Part shown: positions 23,601 to 31,664 of the stretch, piece by piece
Numbering within the stretch: the stretch's first letter is position 1
Layout: every line of letters starts with the position of its first letter
Origin: a virus
Direction: 5' to 3' (one strand)
Length of the DNA stretch: 64,000 bases
IMG/VR virus record: IMGVR_UViG_3300028800_000061
Span: 1 to 64,000 of that record
Notes under the pieces: model-generated
What the model was told of the DNA's origin: nothing
What the model saw: the letters and a program-made list of their open reading frames with translations, nothing else
Database searches by the model: none
Translations under genes and position numbers: made by a program

Positions 23601-25819
23601 GCATGGAAAGGAAACTCGACAAGCTAAAAGACCCCGGGCTGTGCTTCGAGGAAACCGGCATCGACTACCTGTGCTGCGATGAAGCGCACTACTACAAAAA
23701 CCTGCATGTCGATTCCGCGATCCCCGGTGCAGGCAAACCGGGCGCCGCACGTGCCGCCGATATCGAAATGAAGATCATGTACCTGCGGCAGCGTAACGGT
23801 AAGCGCGTGGTCACATTCGCCACCGCCACCCCCGTAGCCAACTCGATCGCCGAAATGTATGTCATTCAGCGGTACCTGCGACCCGACCTGCTCGAAGCCC
23901 GCGGCATCGACGTGTTCGACACGTGGGCGGCGACCTTCGGGATTTCCGTCACGGAAATCGAGATGGCCCCCGAAGGTGGCGCTAACTTCCGGTCGAAGAC
24001 CAGGTTCTCCAAGTTCTGCAACGTGCCCGAACTGCTCCGCATGTTCGCGGTGTTCGGTGATGTCAAAACCGCCGAGGACCTGAACCTCCCAGCGCCCGCC
24101 CTCGCCCAGCGTGAGTCCGACGAGCAGCGGCTGCCCGAGACTGTGGTCGTCCCGCCGTACAACGCGCTCCGCGAGTACATCCGGTGGCTTGGCCAGCGTG
24201 CCGAGGAAATCCGCCAGCACAACGTCGAGCCTGAGATCGACAACATGCTGAAGATCTGCACCGGCGGCCGGAAAGCCACTCTCAACATGCGCCTGGTCGA
24301 AACCGAGGCTTACCAGGACGGGTTGCCGCCGAACGACTGGGACTGGCGCCTGGCCCAGCACCTCGAAAACTTCGAGCCGTCCTCCGAGGAAGAAGCGCTC
24401 GCCGCAGCCGGGAAGGTCGGCGCGGCCGCCGACCGGATCCACAAGATCTGGCTGGCCAACAGGGACCACCAGTACCCGGTAGACCCGGGCAACCCGGACG
24501 GGCCCATGTCACCTGTCTCCGGCTCCCTGCAACTGATGTTCTGCGACATGGCCACCCCCGGCAAGGACCGGATCTGGGACGCCTACACCGCGCTCCGCGC
24601 CGAGCTCGCTGCCCGCGGCATGGACCCGGCGACGATCCGGTTCATGCACAACGCGAAAACTGACCGGGACAAAGCTGAACTGTTCGCAGCGTGCCGCGCC
24701 GGCTCGGTCACCGTGCTCATGGGTTCCACGGAGAAAATGGGTGTCGGTGTCAACGTGCAGGACCGGCTGATCGCCCTGCACCACCTCGACGCCCCATGGC
24801 GCCCGGCCGATGTGCACCAGCGCGACGGCCGTGGCATCCGCCAGGGCAACCTCAACCCCGAAGTGATGATCTTCCGGTATGTGGTCGAAGCCTCGTTTGA
24901 CGCGTATATGTGGCAGACCCTTGAGCGCAAAGCACGGTTCATAGCGCAGGTGATGCGCGGCAGACTAGACACACGGGAGATTGAGGACGTCGGGGACAAT
25001 ACTTTGTCGTTCGCTGAAGTGAAAGCGCTGGCCACCGGTAACCCGCTCCTGATGGAGCACGCGCAAGCCACCACCGAGCTGGCCCGCTTGCAGCGTGCCG
25101 CCCGGGCGCACGACCGGAACCTGTCCGGCCTGCAATCGGCGGTCACCGCGATGAACGGCAAGGTCAACTGGTTCCACAGCCGGATCGAGGACATCGAGCG
25201 GGCCATCGCGATCCGGTTGCCGACCCGCGGTGACCTGTTCTCCATGACCCTCGAAGGTGTCGATTACACCAAGCGCGCGGACGCCGGCGCCCACTTGAAG
25301 CGGCTGATCATCGACGAGCTGATGACGATGAACAGCCACGACATCCGCACATTCCGCCCGGGCACGTTCGCTGGTTTCCAGATCTTCGGGAAGATCGCCC
25401 GGTTCATGGGCACGGTCACCATCACCATCGAACTGGATGGCGCCCCCAGTGCCACGTTGGAACTGCGGCCGAAAGAAGTTCACGACGCTGACCCGGCGGG
25501 CCTGATCGCCCGCATGGAGCACCGCGCGGAGCGCATGGAAACCGCCGTCGAGGACGCCCGCGCCGAAATCGAACGGCTCACCAGGGAAACCGAGCGCGCC
25601 CGCGCCGGCCTGGCCGGGACGTTCGCCAAAGCCGCCGAGCTGGAGGCGGCACGCGCCCGCGTCGGAGAAATCAACACGCAGATCGCTGACCTGGCCAAAA
25701 CCCAGGCAGCCGAGCAGGCAGCAGGGGACAAGGCCCGCGATGACGCTGCCCGGGCGACACGGGCCGCAGCGCGGGCAGTTGACATGGCCGCCGCGCAACC
25801 CGTCCCTGCTGCCGCCTGA
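20696..25819 (+). CDS. DarB-like fusion: adenine methylase plus SNF2/DEAD helicase
   Basis: 1707 residues from GTG 20696; a longer frame from 20627 includes the leader region and an unlikely N-terminus. The N-terminal part has an N6-adenine methylase: motif I LEPGCGSGNFLG (~147) and motif IV as NVPF (~212) instead of NPPF/Y. The C-terminal part is a superfamily 2 helicase: Walker A HEVGAGKTAE (~833), box II CDEAHYYKN (~993), FATATPVANS (~1041), then GVNVQDRLIALHHLDAPWRP and QRDGRGIRQGN (~1365). A coiled coil ends the protein. This is the COG4646 type, like DarB of phage P1, which protects incoming DNA from type I restriction. The NVPF change may alter or weaken methylation. Confidence 0.85.
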   Translation: MTAATVADQAHIQHSLFDEPKPEQPQAPVPPRPPREQADYAPSGVAARINANMEALVTILLLQAEQREATEQERQVLQRWSGWGATPELFDPAKPKWQPVRDKLRQILGARGYDAARTSTLNAHYTDVALADTIWAGVAQFGFTGGTVLEPGCGSGNFLGGAPATAQMTGVELDPTTAVIAQWLNLDAEVQTGTFAGFRAPPRPFDLAIGNVPFGKIYLTDREYNPDGFAIHNHFIIRALHLTRPGGLVAMITSKYTMDAETAAHREVIADLADLVTAIRLPSTAHQRAAGTKVVSDLLILRRREPGRMPAPVRWLKTRTVHLDGYDIPVNEYFLDNPGQVLGTLGGRSGQFRGELEVTLKGRSLPGQLARALAEAAARAAADGLTWTAPGEMAAAPSAGERTSDQDGHISADPLGTFHIARHGYLQQYVVAASQARELRALLQLRDIALQLLDAQADTTEDSPAITVLRSQLNRAYDTYAAKYGTINRFTIQTTSRINPDTKLPAIRRIRPKQGGLRNDPHSALVYALEVFDPISQTAAKARIFTERVITKRVPPSSAENAADALAICMDMHGEPRLPVIARLLDVTQEDAGRELTGLVYSDPVTRELIHKAEYLSGEVRTKLAIAERAALDEPAFRPNVEALRAALPVDLLPTDITARLGASWIDAVYVQQFAAQILEDRTVNIEHPGGQIWKVTGRRDSVHACSTWGTSRASAIDMIESLLCQRPIQVRDRQFDGSYLVNVAETLAAVDKASEIAERFGEWVWEQPDRAEKLARTYNDMFNSTVLRSYDFGDDETPMSLPGLTTAGGWKPRRHQYAAVARIINEPAVGLFHEVGAGKTAEMIIGMMELRRLGLVRKPVVVVPNHMLEQFSRDWLQLYPQAKVLVAFGEDLVGQGRRRFVARCATGDWDGIIISRSAFELIPMSADSQRDYMEREMEIFKRWKKIAETHAKDTVKQIERILLNKQERMERKLDKLKDPGLCFEETGIDYLCCDEAHYYKNLHVDSAIPGAGKPGAARAADIEMKIMYLRQRNGKRVVTFATATPVANSIAEMYVIQRYLRPDLLEARGIDVFDTWAATFGISVTEIEMAPEGGANFRSKTRFSKFCNVPELLRMFAVFGDVKTAEDLNLPAPALAQRESDEQRLPETVVVPPYNALREYIRWLGQRAEEIRQHNVEPEIDNMLKICTGGRKATLNMRLVETEAYQDGLPPNDWDWRLAQHLENFEPSSEEEALAAAGKVGAAADRIHKIWLANRDHQYPVDPGNPDGPMSPVSGSLQLMFCDMATPGKDRIWDAYTALRAELAARGMDPATIRFMHNAKTDRDKAELFAACRAGSVTVLMGSTEKMGVGVNVQDRLIALHHLDAPWRPADVHQRDGRGIRQGNLNPEVMIFRYVVEASFDAYMWQTLERKARFIAQVMRGRLDTREIEDVGDNTLSFAEVKALATGNPLLMEHAQATTELARLQRAARAHDRNLSGLQSAVTAMNGKVNWFHSRIEDIERAIAIRLPTRGDLFSMTLEGVDYTKRADAGAHLKRLIIDELMTMNSHDIRTFRPGTFAGFQIFGKIARFMGTVTITIELDGAPSATLELRPKEVHDADPAGLIARMEHRAERMETAVEDARAEIERLTRETERARAGLAGTFAKAAELEAARARVGEINTQIADLAKTQAAEQAAGDKARDDAARATRAAARAVDMAAAQPVPAAA

Positions 25820-25854
25820 CCAGCGCACCACCAACCAAGGGGAGAACTGAGCCT

Positions 25855-27864
25855 TTGACTGCCACCACCAGTGAACTGACCTGGGTGTCACCGCAGCCGC
25901 CACCGCGGTGGTCGCGCGCAGGAGCTACGGCGCAGGCCGCAGCGCACGCGCCAGATCTTGAAGCGGGCATCTTCTTCGCCGGCGCCGGCGGGGACGCCCA
26001 GGGGACCGCGATGGTCCCCGGCGTCCGCGTGAAGTGGGCGGCGAACCACTGGGATCGCGCCCTCGAAACCCACGCACTGAACTTCCCAAAGGCTGATCAC
26101 TTCCACTGTGACCTGCACGCCGAGGACACACCGAAACCGATCGCACCAGCCCGGAAGATCACAGACTTCCCGTTGTGCGATATCAAATGGGACAGCCCGG
26201 AGTGCACCTTCTGGACCCAGTCCCGGGGGGACCGCCGGGACTGGGATAAGCAACCGGATCTGTTCGGCGAGACCCTCCCCGATGCGGCAGCCGAGCGCTC
26301 CCGCTCCCTGATGTGGGATGTGATCGCCTACCTGGAGATGGCCGCAGGCAAAGGCCACCCGGTCCTCGGCGGCATCGTCGAGAACGTCGTCGAAGCCCGC
26401 AAGGGCCCGCAATGGGACCAGTGGATCAAAGCGTTCCACAACCTTGGCTACAAAACATGGGTGATCGCACTCAACTCGATGCACGCCCGCCCGGAACGCT
26501 CCCCGCTCGCCCCCCAATCCCGCGACCGCCTGTACGTCGGGTACGTCCTGGCCAGCCTCGGCCGGGAGCCGGACTGGAACCGGTGGCTCCGGCCGAAAGC
26601 CTGGTGCCCGGTCTGCGAGGAGCTCATCAACGCGTTCCAATCGTGGAAGAAGCCCGGGCAGGACATGGGCCGGTACCGGTCCCAGTACGTGTACCGGTGC
26701 CCGAACCGGTCATGCCGCAACCAGATCGTTGACCCCGGCGCTCTGCCCGCCGCGGCGATCATCGACTGGTCGTTGCAAGGGCAGCGGATCGGTGACCGGG
26801 CCCGCCCGCTGGCACCGAAAACCAGGGCAAGAATCCTTGCGGGCCTGCGGAAGTACGCCCCGCAGCCGATCACCCTCGAAGCTGCAGGTCACACATTTGA
26901 GCGACGGCCAGGTGTCCGGACATGGCCCGTGTCCTGGCCGATGACCACACAGGGTGCGACGGAAACGAAAGCGCTCGCGTGGGATCCGATGCTCGTCCCA
27001 ACCGGCGGCACCTGGCGGGAGGACGCAACCTCGGTCACGCAACCATCACCAACCAGGACCACCCGCGAGAACGACGGGATAGCCATCCCGCCGCCGTTCC
27101 TCGTGCCGCTGCGATCCGGGCGGAACAGGTCGATGCTGGCCACTGATCCGCTGGCCACAGTGGTAGCGGACGGCTCAAACCACGGGCTCGCGGTGCCACC
27201 GTTTATCACTGTGCTTCGCGGCGGCCAGGACGCCAACTCGGTGGAGCAGCCGCTCACCACCGTGGCGACATCAGGGGCGCACCACGGGCTGACCATCCCG
27301 CCGTTCGTCACGGTGCACCGCGGCGGCGACGGTGACCTGCGCACCCGCCCGGCCAGCGAGCCGTTGCCTGGCATTACAGCAGGCGGGATCAATCACGGGC
27401 TGGCCATCCCACCGGGGATGATGATGCGGAACAACGGCTCCCGTGGCGACGGGGGAGAGCACTGCACCCCGCTATCGGAGCCGGCACGGACACTCACCAC
27501 CGCAGGCCATCAATCGCTGGTGACCTGGCAGGAGATCCTGCCGCTCCTGGTGCCGTACTACACCACGGGCACAGCCCGCCCGCTCACCGAGCCGGCCGGG
27601 ACCTTGTCAACGGTGGAGCGGTACGGACTGGCCGACGCTGACGTGATCGAAGGCGTGGTTGCCGACCTGATTGACGATGTGCGGTTCCGCATGCTGGAGC
27701 CAGCGGAGATCGGCGGCGCGATGGCGTTCCACACCCTGTATGAGGTGCTCGGTAACCGCCGCGAGGTCATCCGCCAGTACGGCAACGCGGTCACACCGTG
27801 CACTGCGGAGGTCCTGATGGCCGCGATCGTCGAGGCGGTACGCGGGTACGCGCTCGCAGCATAA
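25855..27864 (+). CDS. DNA (cytosine-5) methyltransferase with variant catalytic motif
   Basis: 669 residues from TTG 25855 (site GGGGAGA). Motif I is LEAGIFFAGAGGDAQG; motif IV reads DSPECTFWTQS, keeping the catalytic Cys but with SPEC for the usual PPCQ; motif VI is ENV; motif VIII QSRDRLYV; motifs IX-X lie at LEPAEIGGAMAF and GNAVTPCTAEVL. Residues ~150-540 include a zinc-like C4 segment and four related ~45-residue units (NHGLAVPPF-type), probably the target-recognition region. It follows the methylase-helicase and probably marks the element's own DNA. A similar variant motif is seen in actinophage proteins of this type. Confidence 0.8.
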   Translation: MTATTSELTWVSPQPPPRWSRAGATAQAAAHAPDLEAGIFFAGAGGDAQGTAMVPGVRVKWAANHWDRALETHALNFPKADHFHCDLHAEDTPKPIAPARKITDFPLCDIKWDSPECTFWTQSRGDRRDWDKQPDLFGETLPDAAAERSRSLMWDVIAYLEMAAGKGHPVLGGIVENVVEARKGPQWDQWIKAFHNLGYKTWVIALNSMHARPERSPLAPQSRDRLYVGYVLASLGREPDWNRWLRPKAWCPVCEELINAFQSWKKPGQDMGRYRSQYVYRCPNRSCRNQIVDPGALPAAAIIDWSLQGQRIGDRARPLAPKTRARILAGLRKYAPQPITLEAAGHTFERRPGVRTWPVSWPMTTQGATETKALAWDPMLVPTGGTWREDATSVTQPSPTRTTRENDGIAIPPPFLVPLRSGRNRSMLATDPLATVVADGSNHGLAVPPFITVLRGGQDANSVEQPLTTVATSGAHHGLTIPPFVTVHRGGDGDLRTRPASEPLPGITAGGINHGLAIPPGMMMRNNGSRGDGGEHCTPLSEPARTLTTAGHQSLVTWQEILPLLVPYYTTGTARPLTEPAGTLSTVERYGLADADVIEGVVADLIDDVRFRMLEPAEIGGAMAFHTLYEVLGNRREVIRQYGNAVTPCTAEVLMAAIVEAVRGYALAA

Positions 27865-27889
27865 ACCGTAAACGTCTGTACGCTACCGC

Positions 27890-27918
27890 TTGTACGTACA
27901 TTCGTAACCCGGTATGGT
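27890..27918 (+). promoter_or_regulatory. Promoter TTGTAC-17-TATGGT with overlapping TTGTACGTACAT box
   Basis: The -35 hexamer is part of the TTGTACGTAC core, so the likely GntR operator covers the -35 box. It drives the accessory gene string starting at 27966. The sequence TATGGTTGC...ATACAA here is also similar to 53999-54016. Confidence 0.55.
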
Positions 27919-27965
27919 TGCCCTATACAAAGTTAAACGCTACGTAGGAGGCCTTGCAAGGCGCT

Positions 27966-28274
27966 ATGGCTACCACCAGCACAACTGGCAAAGTGCCAAC
28001 CCCCAGGCGCGTGTCCGCCAGCCTGTCCTACGCCGGGCACACGGTCTCCAAACGGGACCGCCACGAGCCGGCACCCCGGATGACCGAGGGGTACAAGGTC
28101 ACCGGCCTGCCCACCGGCATGGTGCGCGTCGAGCACGTCGTCTGGGACCACACCGGTTACCGCGCAAAGATCGACACCGCCCTTAAGAAGTACACGACCA
28201 CACTCACCGGCGCCGGATACCAGGTGGCTGCCGAAGACGGCGTGCTGTACGTCACCGCCAAGACGGAGACCTGA
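27966..28274 (+). CDS. Hypothetical protein, 102 residues, head of the accessory operon
   Basis: ATG 27966 was chosen; a TTG at 27954 also follows GTAGGAGG closely. The N-terminal ~35 residues are Thr/Ser/Arg-rich and flexible; the C-terminal two thirds look like a small alpha/beta unit (GYKVTGLPTGMVRVEHVVWD ... TLTGAGYQVAAEDGVLYVTAK). No family recognised. It is the first gene behind the TTGTACGTACAT promoter. Confidence 0.6.
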   Translation: MATTSTTGKVPTPRRVSASLSYAGHTVSKRDRHEPAPRMTEGYKVTGLPTGMVRVEHVVWDHTGYRAKIDTALKKYTTTLTGAGYQVAAEDGVLYVTAKTET

Positions 28275-28275
28275 C

Positions 28276-28479
28276 ATGTTCGACATCCTGTGCGCACTGC
28301 TCGGGCCCCGCACCTGCCCGTGGTGCAGGACTCGGAGCACGGACACACCTCTCGACTGGCTCGTTGACCGGATACCGCGCTGGATGCTGCGGATCTGGAT
28401 ACTGCCTGACCCTCTGATCGCCCGTGCTGGCATCCACTGGTGCAACAAACACCACACCGTCAAGAAGGGGGCAACCTGA
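28276..28479 (+). CDS. Hypothetical small protein with CxxC
   Basis: 67 residues. CPWC near residue 14 and CNKHH near the C-terminus give a C2-CH-type metal-binding pattern, with a Trp-rich middle (DRIPRWMLRIWILPD). It starts one base after the previous stop. Such mini zinc proteins are frequent in actinophages. Unknown function. Confidence 0.5.
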   Translation: MFDILCALLGPRTCPWCRTRSTDTPLDWLVDRIPRWMLRIWILPDPLIARAGIHWCNKHHTVKKGAT

Positions 28480-28949
28480 TGGGCATCCTTGCCAGTGTCC
28501 CGACTGGGCTGTCCGGCACCCGCCACCAGCTGACCGACAAGCAGCTCGCGATCCTGACATTCGCGCTCACAGCCGCCCGCCCGGAGCGGGTGGACCACGG
28601 CATGTGCACCGGCCTCGATGAGACCGGAAACGACATCGCCCGCAGCTTGGGTGTCCCCACGCACGGTTACCCGGCCGACGATGTCAGCCTGCGGTGGCGC
28701 TCCATCTGCCAGGTCGATGTCATGCACCCGCCGCAGCGGGCACCGGTCCGGACCCGGCACATCGCCACCATCACCAGTCAGCTGATCGTCGTACCGACTA
28801 CCCGGACACAGCAGTGGCGCGGCTCCGGGACGTGGATTGCTATCCGGACAGCATGGGCGTTGCACCGGCCCGTGCACGCAATCTTCCCAGGCGAAGACGA
28901 GATCTGGGAAAACTTCCAGCCGGCCGACCTGGAAAGGACACGAGCATGA
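28479..28949 (+). CDS. SLOG/DUF2493-like nucleotide-binding protein
   Basis: 156 residues from ATG 28479, overlapping the previous stop. The motif series DHGMCTGLDETGNDIARSLGVPTHGYPADD fits SLOG-fold proteins (YspA/DUF2493, related to DprA and LOG), where a Gly-rich turn holds a nucleotide or NAD-related ligand. LIVVPTTRTQQWRGSGTWIAIRTAWALHRPV fits the last strand and helix. SLOG proteins often act as sensors or enzymes for NAD/ADP-ribose-type signals in conflict systems; the Nudix gene next to it would suit that. Confidence 0.55.
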   Translation: MGILASVPTGLSGTRHQLTDKQLAILTFALTAARPERVDHGMCTGLDETGNDIARSLGVPTHGYPADDVSLRWRSICQVDVMHPPQRAPVRTRHIATITSQLIVVPTTRTQQWRGSGTWIAIRTAWALHRPVHAIFPGEDEIWENFQPADLERTRA

Positions 28950-29614
28950 CCGCTCCCCGCACCTACACCCATCCTGACGTGTTCACGATCGGCGTGGCCG
29001 AAGGCTGGGCTGAGCGTGAGCGCGACCCGGTCCGTATCGACTGGCCGCCCCGGCAGGCTGCTGCTGCTATCCCGTTCGAGGTCATCAACGGCCGCCCGGT
29101 CAACCCGTGCGAGAAGACTGCCATCCGGTTCGGCCGCAACGAGATGGGCTTCTGGGGTGAGCAGCAGATGGCCGATGCGCTGGTCACTGTTACTGTGGCC
29201 GGCTGCCGGTACCTGCTCATGGTCGAGCGCGTCGACGGCTACGGCTGGGCCGTTCCCGGCGGCCACAGCGAGCCCGGGGAGACCGGCATCCAGGCGGCCG
29301 TGCGCGAGCTGGCCGAGGAAACCGGGCTGGCCGTCCACCCGCAGGCGTGCCAGGCGATGCCTGCCCGCTACGTGCCTGACCCTCGCTCCAGCGACGAAGC
29401 GTGGGCGGTCACCATCCCGGTTCACATCAATCTCGGCGGCGGCCCCACTGACGGCCTGCCGTTCGTGTCCGGAGGCGATGACGCCCGGCGAGCCGGCTGG
29501 ATCCGGGCCAGCACCTACGAGCACTTGGTGGCCTCACTCGACCAGGGCTACCGCGGCCAAGTGTTCGCCGCCCACGTCAGCATGCTGCGCGAGTTCCTCG
29601 GCGGCACATCATGA
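28946..29614 (+). CDS. Nudix hydrolase
   Basis: 222 residues, ATGA overlap with the SLOG gene. The Nudix box is complete: GGHSEPGETGIQAAVRELAE followed by ETGL (G-x5-E-x7-REUxEExGU). The N-terminal 75 residues are extra. Family members hydrolyse nucleoside diphosphates linked to another group, such as ADP-ribose or NADH. Linked to the SLOG gene by overlap, it may process the same ligand. The substrate is not deducible. Confidence 0.85.
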   Translation: MTAPRTYTHPDVFTIGVAEGWAERERDPVRIDWPPRQAAAAIPFEVINGRPVNPCEKTAIRFGRNEMGFWGEQQMADALVTVTVAGCRYLLMVERVDGYGWAVPGGHSEPGETGIQAAVRELAEETGLAVHPQACQAMPARYVPDPRSSDEAWAVTIPVHINLGGGPTDGLPFVSGGDDARRAGWIRASTYEHLVASLDQGYRGQVFAAHVSMLREFLGGTS

Positions 29615-30072
29615 CCGGCCGCGCCGCGGCGTTCGCGGCCGTGTTCATCGCGTTCTACGTCGCGCACCAGGTGGGCGACCACTGGGTGCAGACCGGCGCC
29701 CAGGCAGCGGGCAAAGGCCGGCCCGGCTGGCCTGGCCGCCTCTCCTGCGCCGCGCACGCCGCCACGCTGACCGTCACGAAGCTCGCGGTCCTCGCCGCGG
29801 CCACCCTGATGCTCGGCATCCACCTGACGTCGTGGTCACTCGTGGCGGCCTTGGTGATCGACGCCGCCTCGCATTACTGGGCCGACCGGCGGACCACCCT
29901 CGCCGCGCTGGCCCGAACGCTCGGCAAGAGCGGGTTCTACGCGCTCGGTGCGCCCCGGGCCGGATGCGACGACAACCCGTCACTCGGAACCGGCGCGTAC
30001 GCCCTCGACCAGTCCTGGCACGTCGGCTGGCTGTTCGCCGCCGCGCTTATCGCGTCGATCGGAGCGTCATAA
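29611..30072 (+). CDS. DUF3307-like membrane protein
   Basis: 153 residues, overlapping the Nudix stop. Three to four hydrophobic stretches carry His/Asp-rich motifs: FYVAHQVGDHWVQTG at the N-terminus, HAATLTVTKL in the middle, DAASHYWADRR and DQSWHVGWLF later. This spacing (H-xx-D-HW...Q; SHYW-D; D-x-x-WH) is typical of DUF3307, membrane proteins found in phages and plasmids. Activity unknown; the conserved His/Asp could bind a metal. Confidence 0.6.
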   Translation: MTGRAAAFAAVFIAFYVAHQVGDHWVQTGAQAAGKGRPGWPGRLSCAAHAATLTVTKLAVLAAATLMLGIHLTSWSLVAALVIDAASHYWADRRTTLAALARTLGKSGFYALGAPRAGCDDNPSLGTGAYALDQSWHVGWLFAAALIASIGAS

Positions 30073-30073
30073 C

Positions 30074-30640
30074 ATGACCGGCACACAGCACATGGTGGTG
30101 ATCACCAAACCGGGCCACCCGACTGTCCGGTTCGGGCCTGCGGGTCCGGCAACAGCAGCCGATTGGCATCGCCGCCTCGGTGCCGCAGCAGGGCGCTCCG
30201 AGCACCCGCGCGACATGACCATCAAGGTGGTCCCTTACGATCCGGCCGCCGGTTGCGAGGACCCGGCCGACACCATCCCTGCGACTGCGTTCGACCTGGT
30301 CGCGCCGCTGATGGCAGAGGTGCCCGGCGATGGGAAGGGCGGCAACTTCCCCGATCTGTTCGACCGTATCTCCATGGTCCACGGCGCTGACAGAGCAGAC
30401 CGGCTGTGGGAGACAGCCTGCCGGATCGCAGACGCCATCGAGGAATCGGACCCTCAGCCGTGCCCGCCACCGGACATGCTCGCCGGCCAGGACATGTGCC
30501 CGGGCCACCCGCAAGAAAGGTGGCCGTGCCAGGACACCAGGATCGCGTGGCGGGCCCGCGGCCTGGACCCGGACACTGAGGCCCGCCGTATCGCAACCGG
30601 CATCGCCCGCGACACCGGAACCGATCCGGCGAAAGCATGA
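30074..30640 (+). CDS. Hypothetical protein, 188 residues
   Basis: ATG 30074, two bases after the previous stop; the longer frame upstream overlaps the membrane gene and is rejected. Mixed composition. The central region (DLFDRISMVHGADRADRLWETACRIADAIEES) is helical; CPGHPQERWPCQD near the end may hold a metal. It overlaps the next gene by four bases. Not recognised. Confidence 0.55.
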   Translation: MTGTQHMVVITKPGHPTVRFGPAGPATAADWHRRLGAAAGRSEHPRDMTIKVVPYDPAAGCEDPADTIPATAFDLVAPLMAEVPGDGKGGNFPDLFDRISMVHGADRADRLWETACRIADAIEESDPQPCPPPDMLAGQDMCPGHPQERWPCQDTRIAWRARGLDPDTEARRIATGIARDTGTDPAKA

Positions 30641-31005
30641 CCGCCGCCGACTGGCACGACAACCCGCGAGGGTTCGCCCACTGGGCTGGTGTCCCACGCA
30701 CCGGCTGGCTGGGATGGCGCCGCCCGGCCGCCTGCCTCGAGTATGAGCACGCGGTCGCGGCGGCCAGCGCCGCGTTCCGGGCGATCATGACACCGGCTGA
30801 TGCCGCTTTCGCGGCCGCGGCCGAAGCCGCCAAAGCTGCAGGCCCGAAGGCCCTCATCGCGCAACCGGCGATGAACGCCCACCAGGCCGCGTGGACCAGA
30901 GCCAAAGCGGCGTCCGACGCGATCCTCATCCCAGCCCGGGCCCGGTGGGATGCCGCCCGGGCCCGCCCGATCGCACCCCCGGCGGAACGGAGAGCTGCAG
31001 CGTGA
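30637..31005 (+). CDS. Hypothetical Ala-rich helical protein
   Basis: 122 residues. After a Trp-rich N-terminus (DWHDNPRGFAHWAGVPRTGWLGW) the protein is a long Ala/Lys/Glu helix. Overlaps both neighbours by four bases. No signature; expected to be a small structural or regulatory protein of the accessory operon. Confidence 0.5.
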   Translation: MTAADWHDNPRGFAHWAGVPRTGWLGWRRPAACLEYEHAVAAASAAFRAIMTPADAAFAAAAEAAKAAGPKALIAQPAMNAHQAAWTRAKAASDAILIPARARWDAARARPIAPPAERRAAA

Positions 31006-31208
31006 GTATCCGGCCAGGCTCCCTCGCCGGCGAGGACATCAGGCGACTGCATGCTAATGAAAACGCCGCAGCAATAGCAGTGATAGCAGGGGAGTTCCTG
31101 TTCGAGGTCATCCCCACTGACCGGGCGCTGGCCGGCTGGCGGGCACCGCTTGGCCCGGATGGCAAACCGCTGGCCGCCAGCGAGCTACACACCGGGCAGG
31201 CAGCATGA
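31002..31208 (+). CDS. Hypothetical protein, 68 residues
   Basis: GTG start overlapping the previous stop, and ATGA overlap with the next gene. The sequence (EDIRRLHANENAAAIAVIAGEFLFEVIPTDRALAGW) is acidic and mixed with no signature. Support comes only from tight coupling and codon use. Confidence 0.45.
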   Translation: MSIRPGSLAGEDIRRLHANENAAAIAVIAGEFLFEVIPTDRALAGWRAPLGPDGKPLAASELHTGQAA

Positions 31209-31462
31209 CCACCGGTGTCCTGTTCGCGATCACCACGGTGCTCTGCTTCGCCTGCCCGCACACCGAGCAGGCCCTGGACCCGGTCGCTGCCCACGACCTG
31301 ATGGAGCAGCACTACACCAGTGCGCACCAGGCGCTGATTGACCGTTTGACAGGAGGCAGTACGCCGTTGCCCGGCCAAACGGCGAGACGCAGTGTAATAC
31401 CAGGCACCCGACACACGCGAGGGGAAAATGCTCCACTTGACACCCGAAGACCACGCGACTGA
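31205..31462 (+). CDS. Hypothetical protein, 85 residues
   Basis: Overlaps the previous stop. The first ~45 residues (FAITTVLCFACPHTEQALDPVAAHDLMEQHY) contain two Cys and several His in a zinc-finger-like order (C-x2-C-x-H ... H-x5-H). The C-terminus overlaps the next gene by 35 bases and is low in structure. Unknown. Confidence 0.45.
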   Translation: MTTGVLFAITTVLCFACPHTEQALDPVAAHDLMEQHYTSAHQALIDRLTGGSTPLPGQTARRSVIPGTRHTRGENAPLDTRRPRD

Positions 31463-31664
31463 TCCACCCGAAAAGTGGGCCATCATCAAAGACTGCGACC
31501 GGTGGCTTCTCATGTCGTCATTGGGCGGAACGCTCGACTCGTATAAGCGGAAACTGGACGCTGAGGCGGCTCGCACGAGCGGACCTTATGTGAGCTTGTA
31601 CGAAAAGGAAGGCCGCTGGTTCGCCGGTGAGTCCGTTGCGAACTGGAAGCCGTACGTACCATGA
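31428..31664 (+). CDS. Hypothetical protein, 78 residues
   Basis: ATG after GAGGGGAAA. Sequence such as WAIIKDCDRWLLMSSLGGTLDSYKRKL and YVSLYEKEGRWFAGESV looks like a folded small beta/alpha protein. Its stop overlaps the next start. A less GC-extreme codon choice than the neighbours hints at separate acquisition. Not recognised. Confidence 0.5.
   Translation: MLHLTPEDHATDPPEKWAIIKDCDRWLLMSSLGGTLDSYKRKLDAEAARTSGPYVSLYEKEGRWFAGESVANWKPYVP

Noticed and set aside
24965-25903. 312-codon minus frame
   Set aside because: Shadow of the C-terminal part of the methylase-helicase and the start of the next gene.
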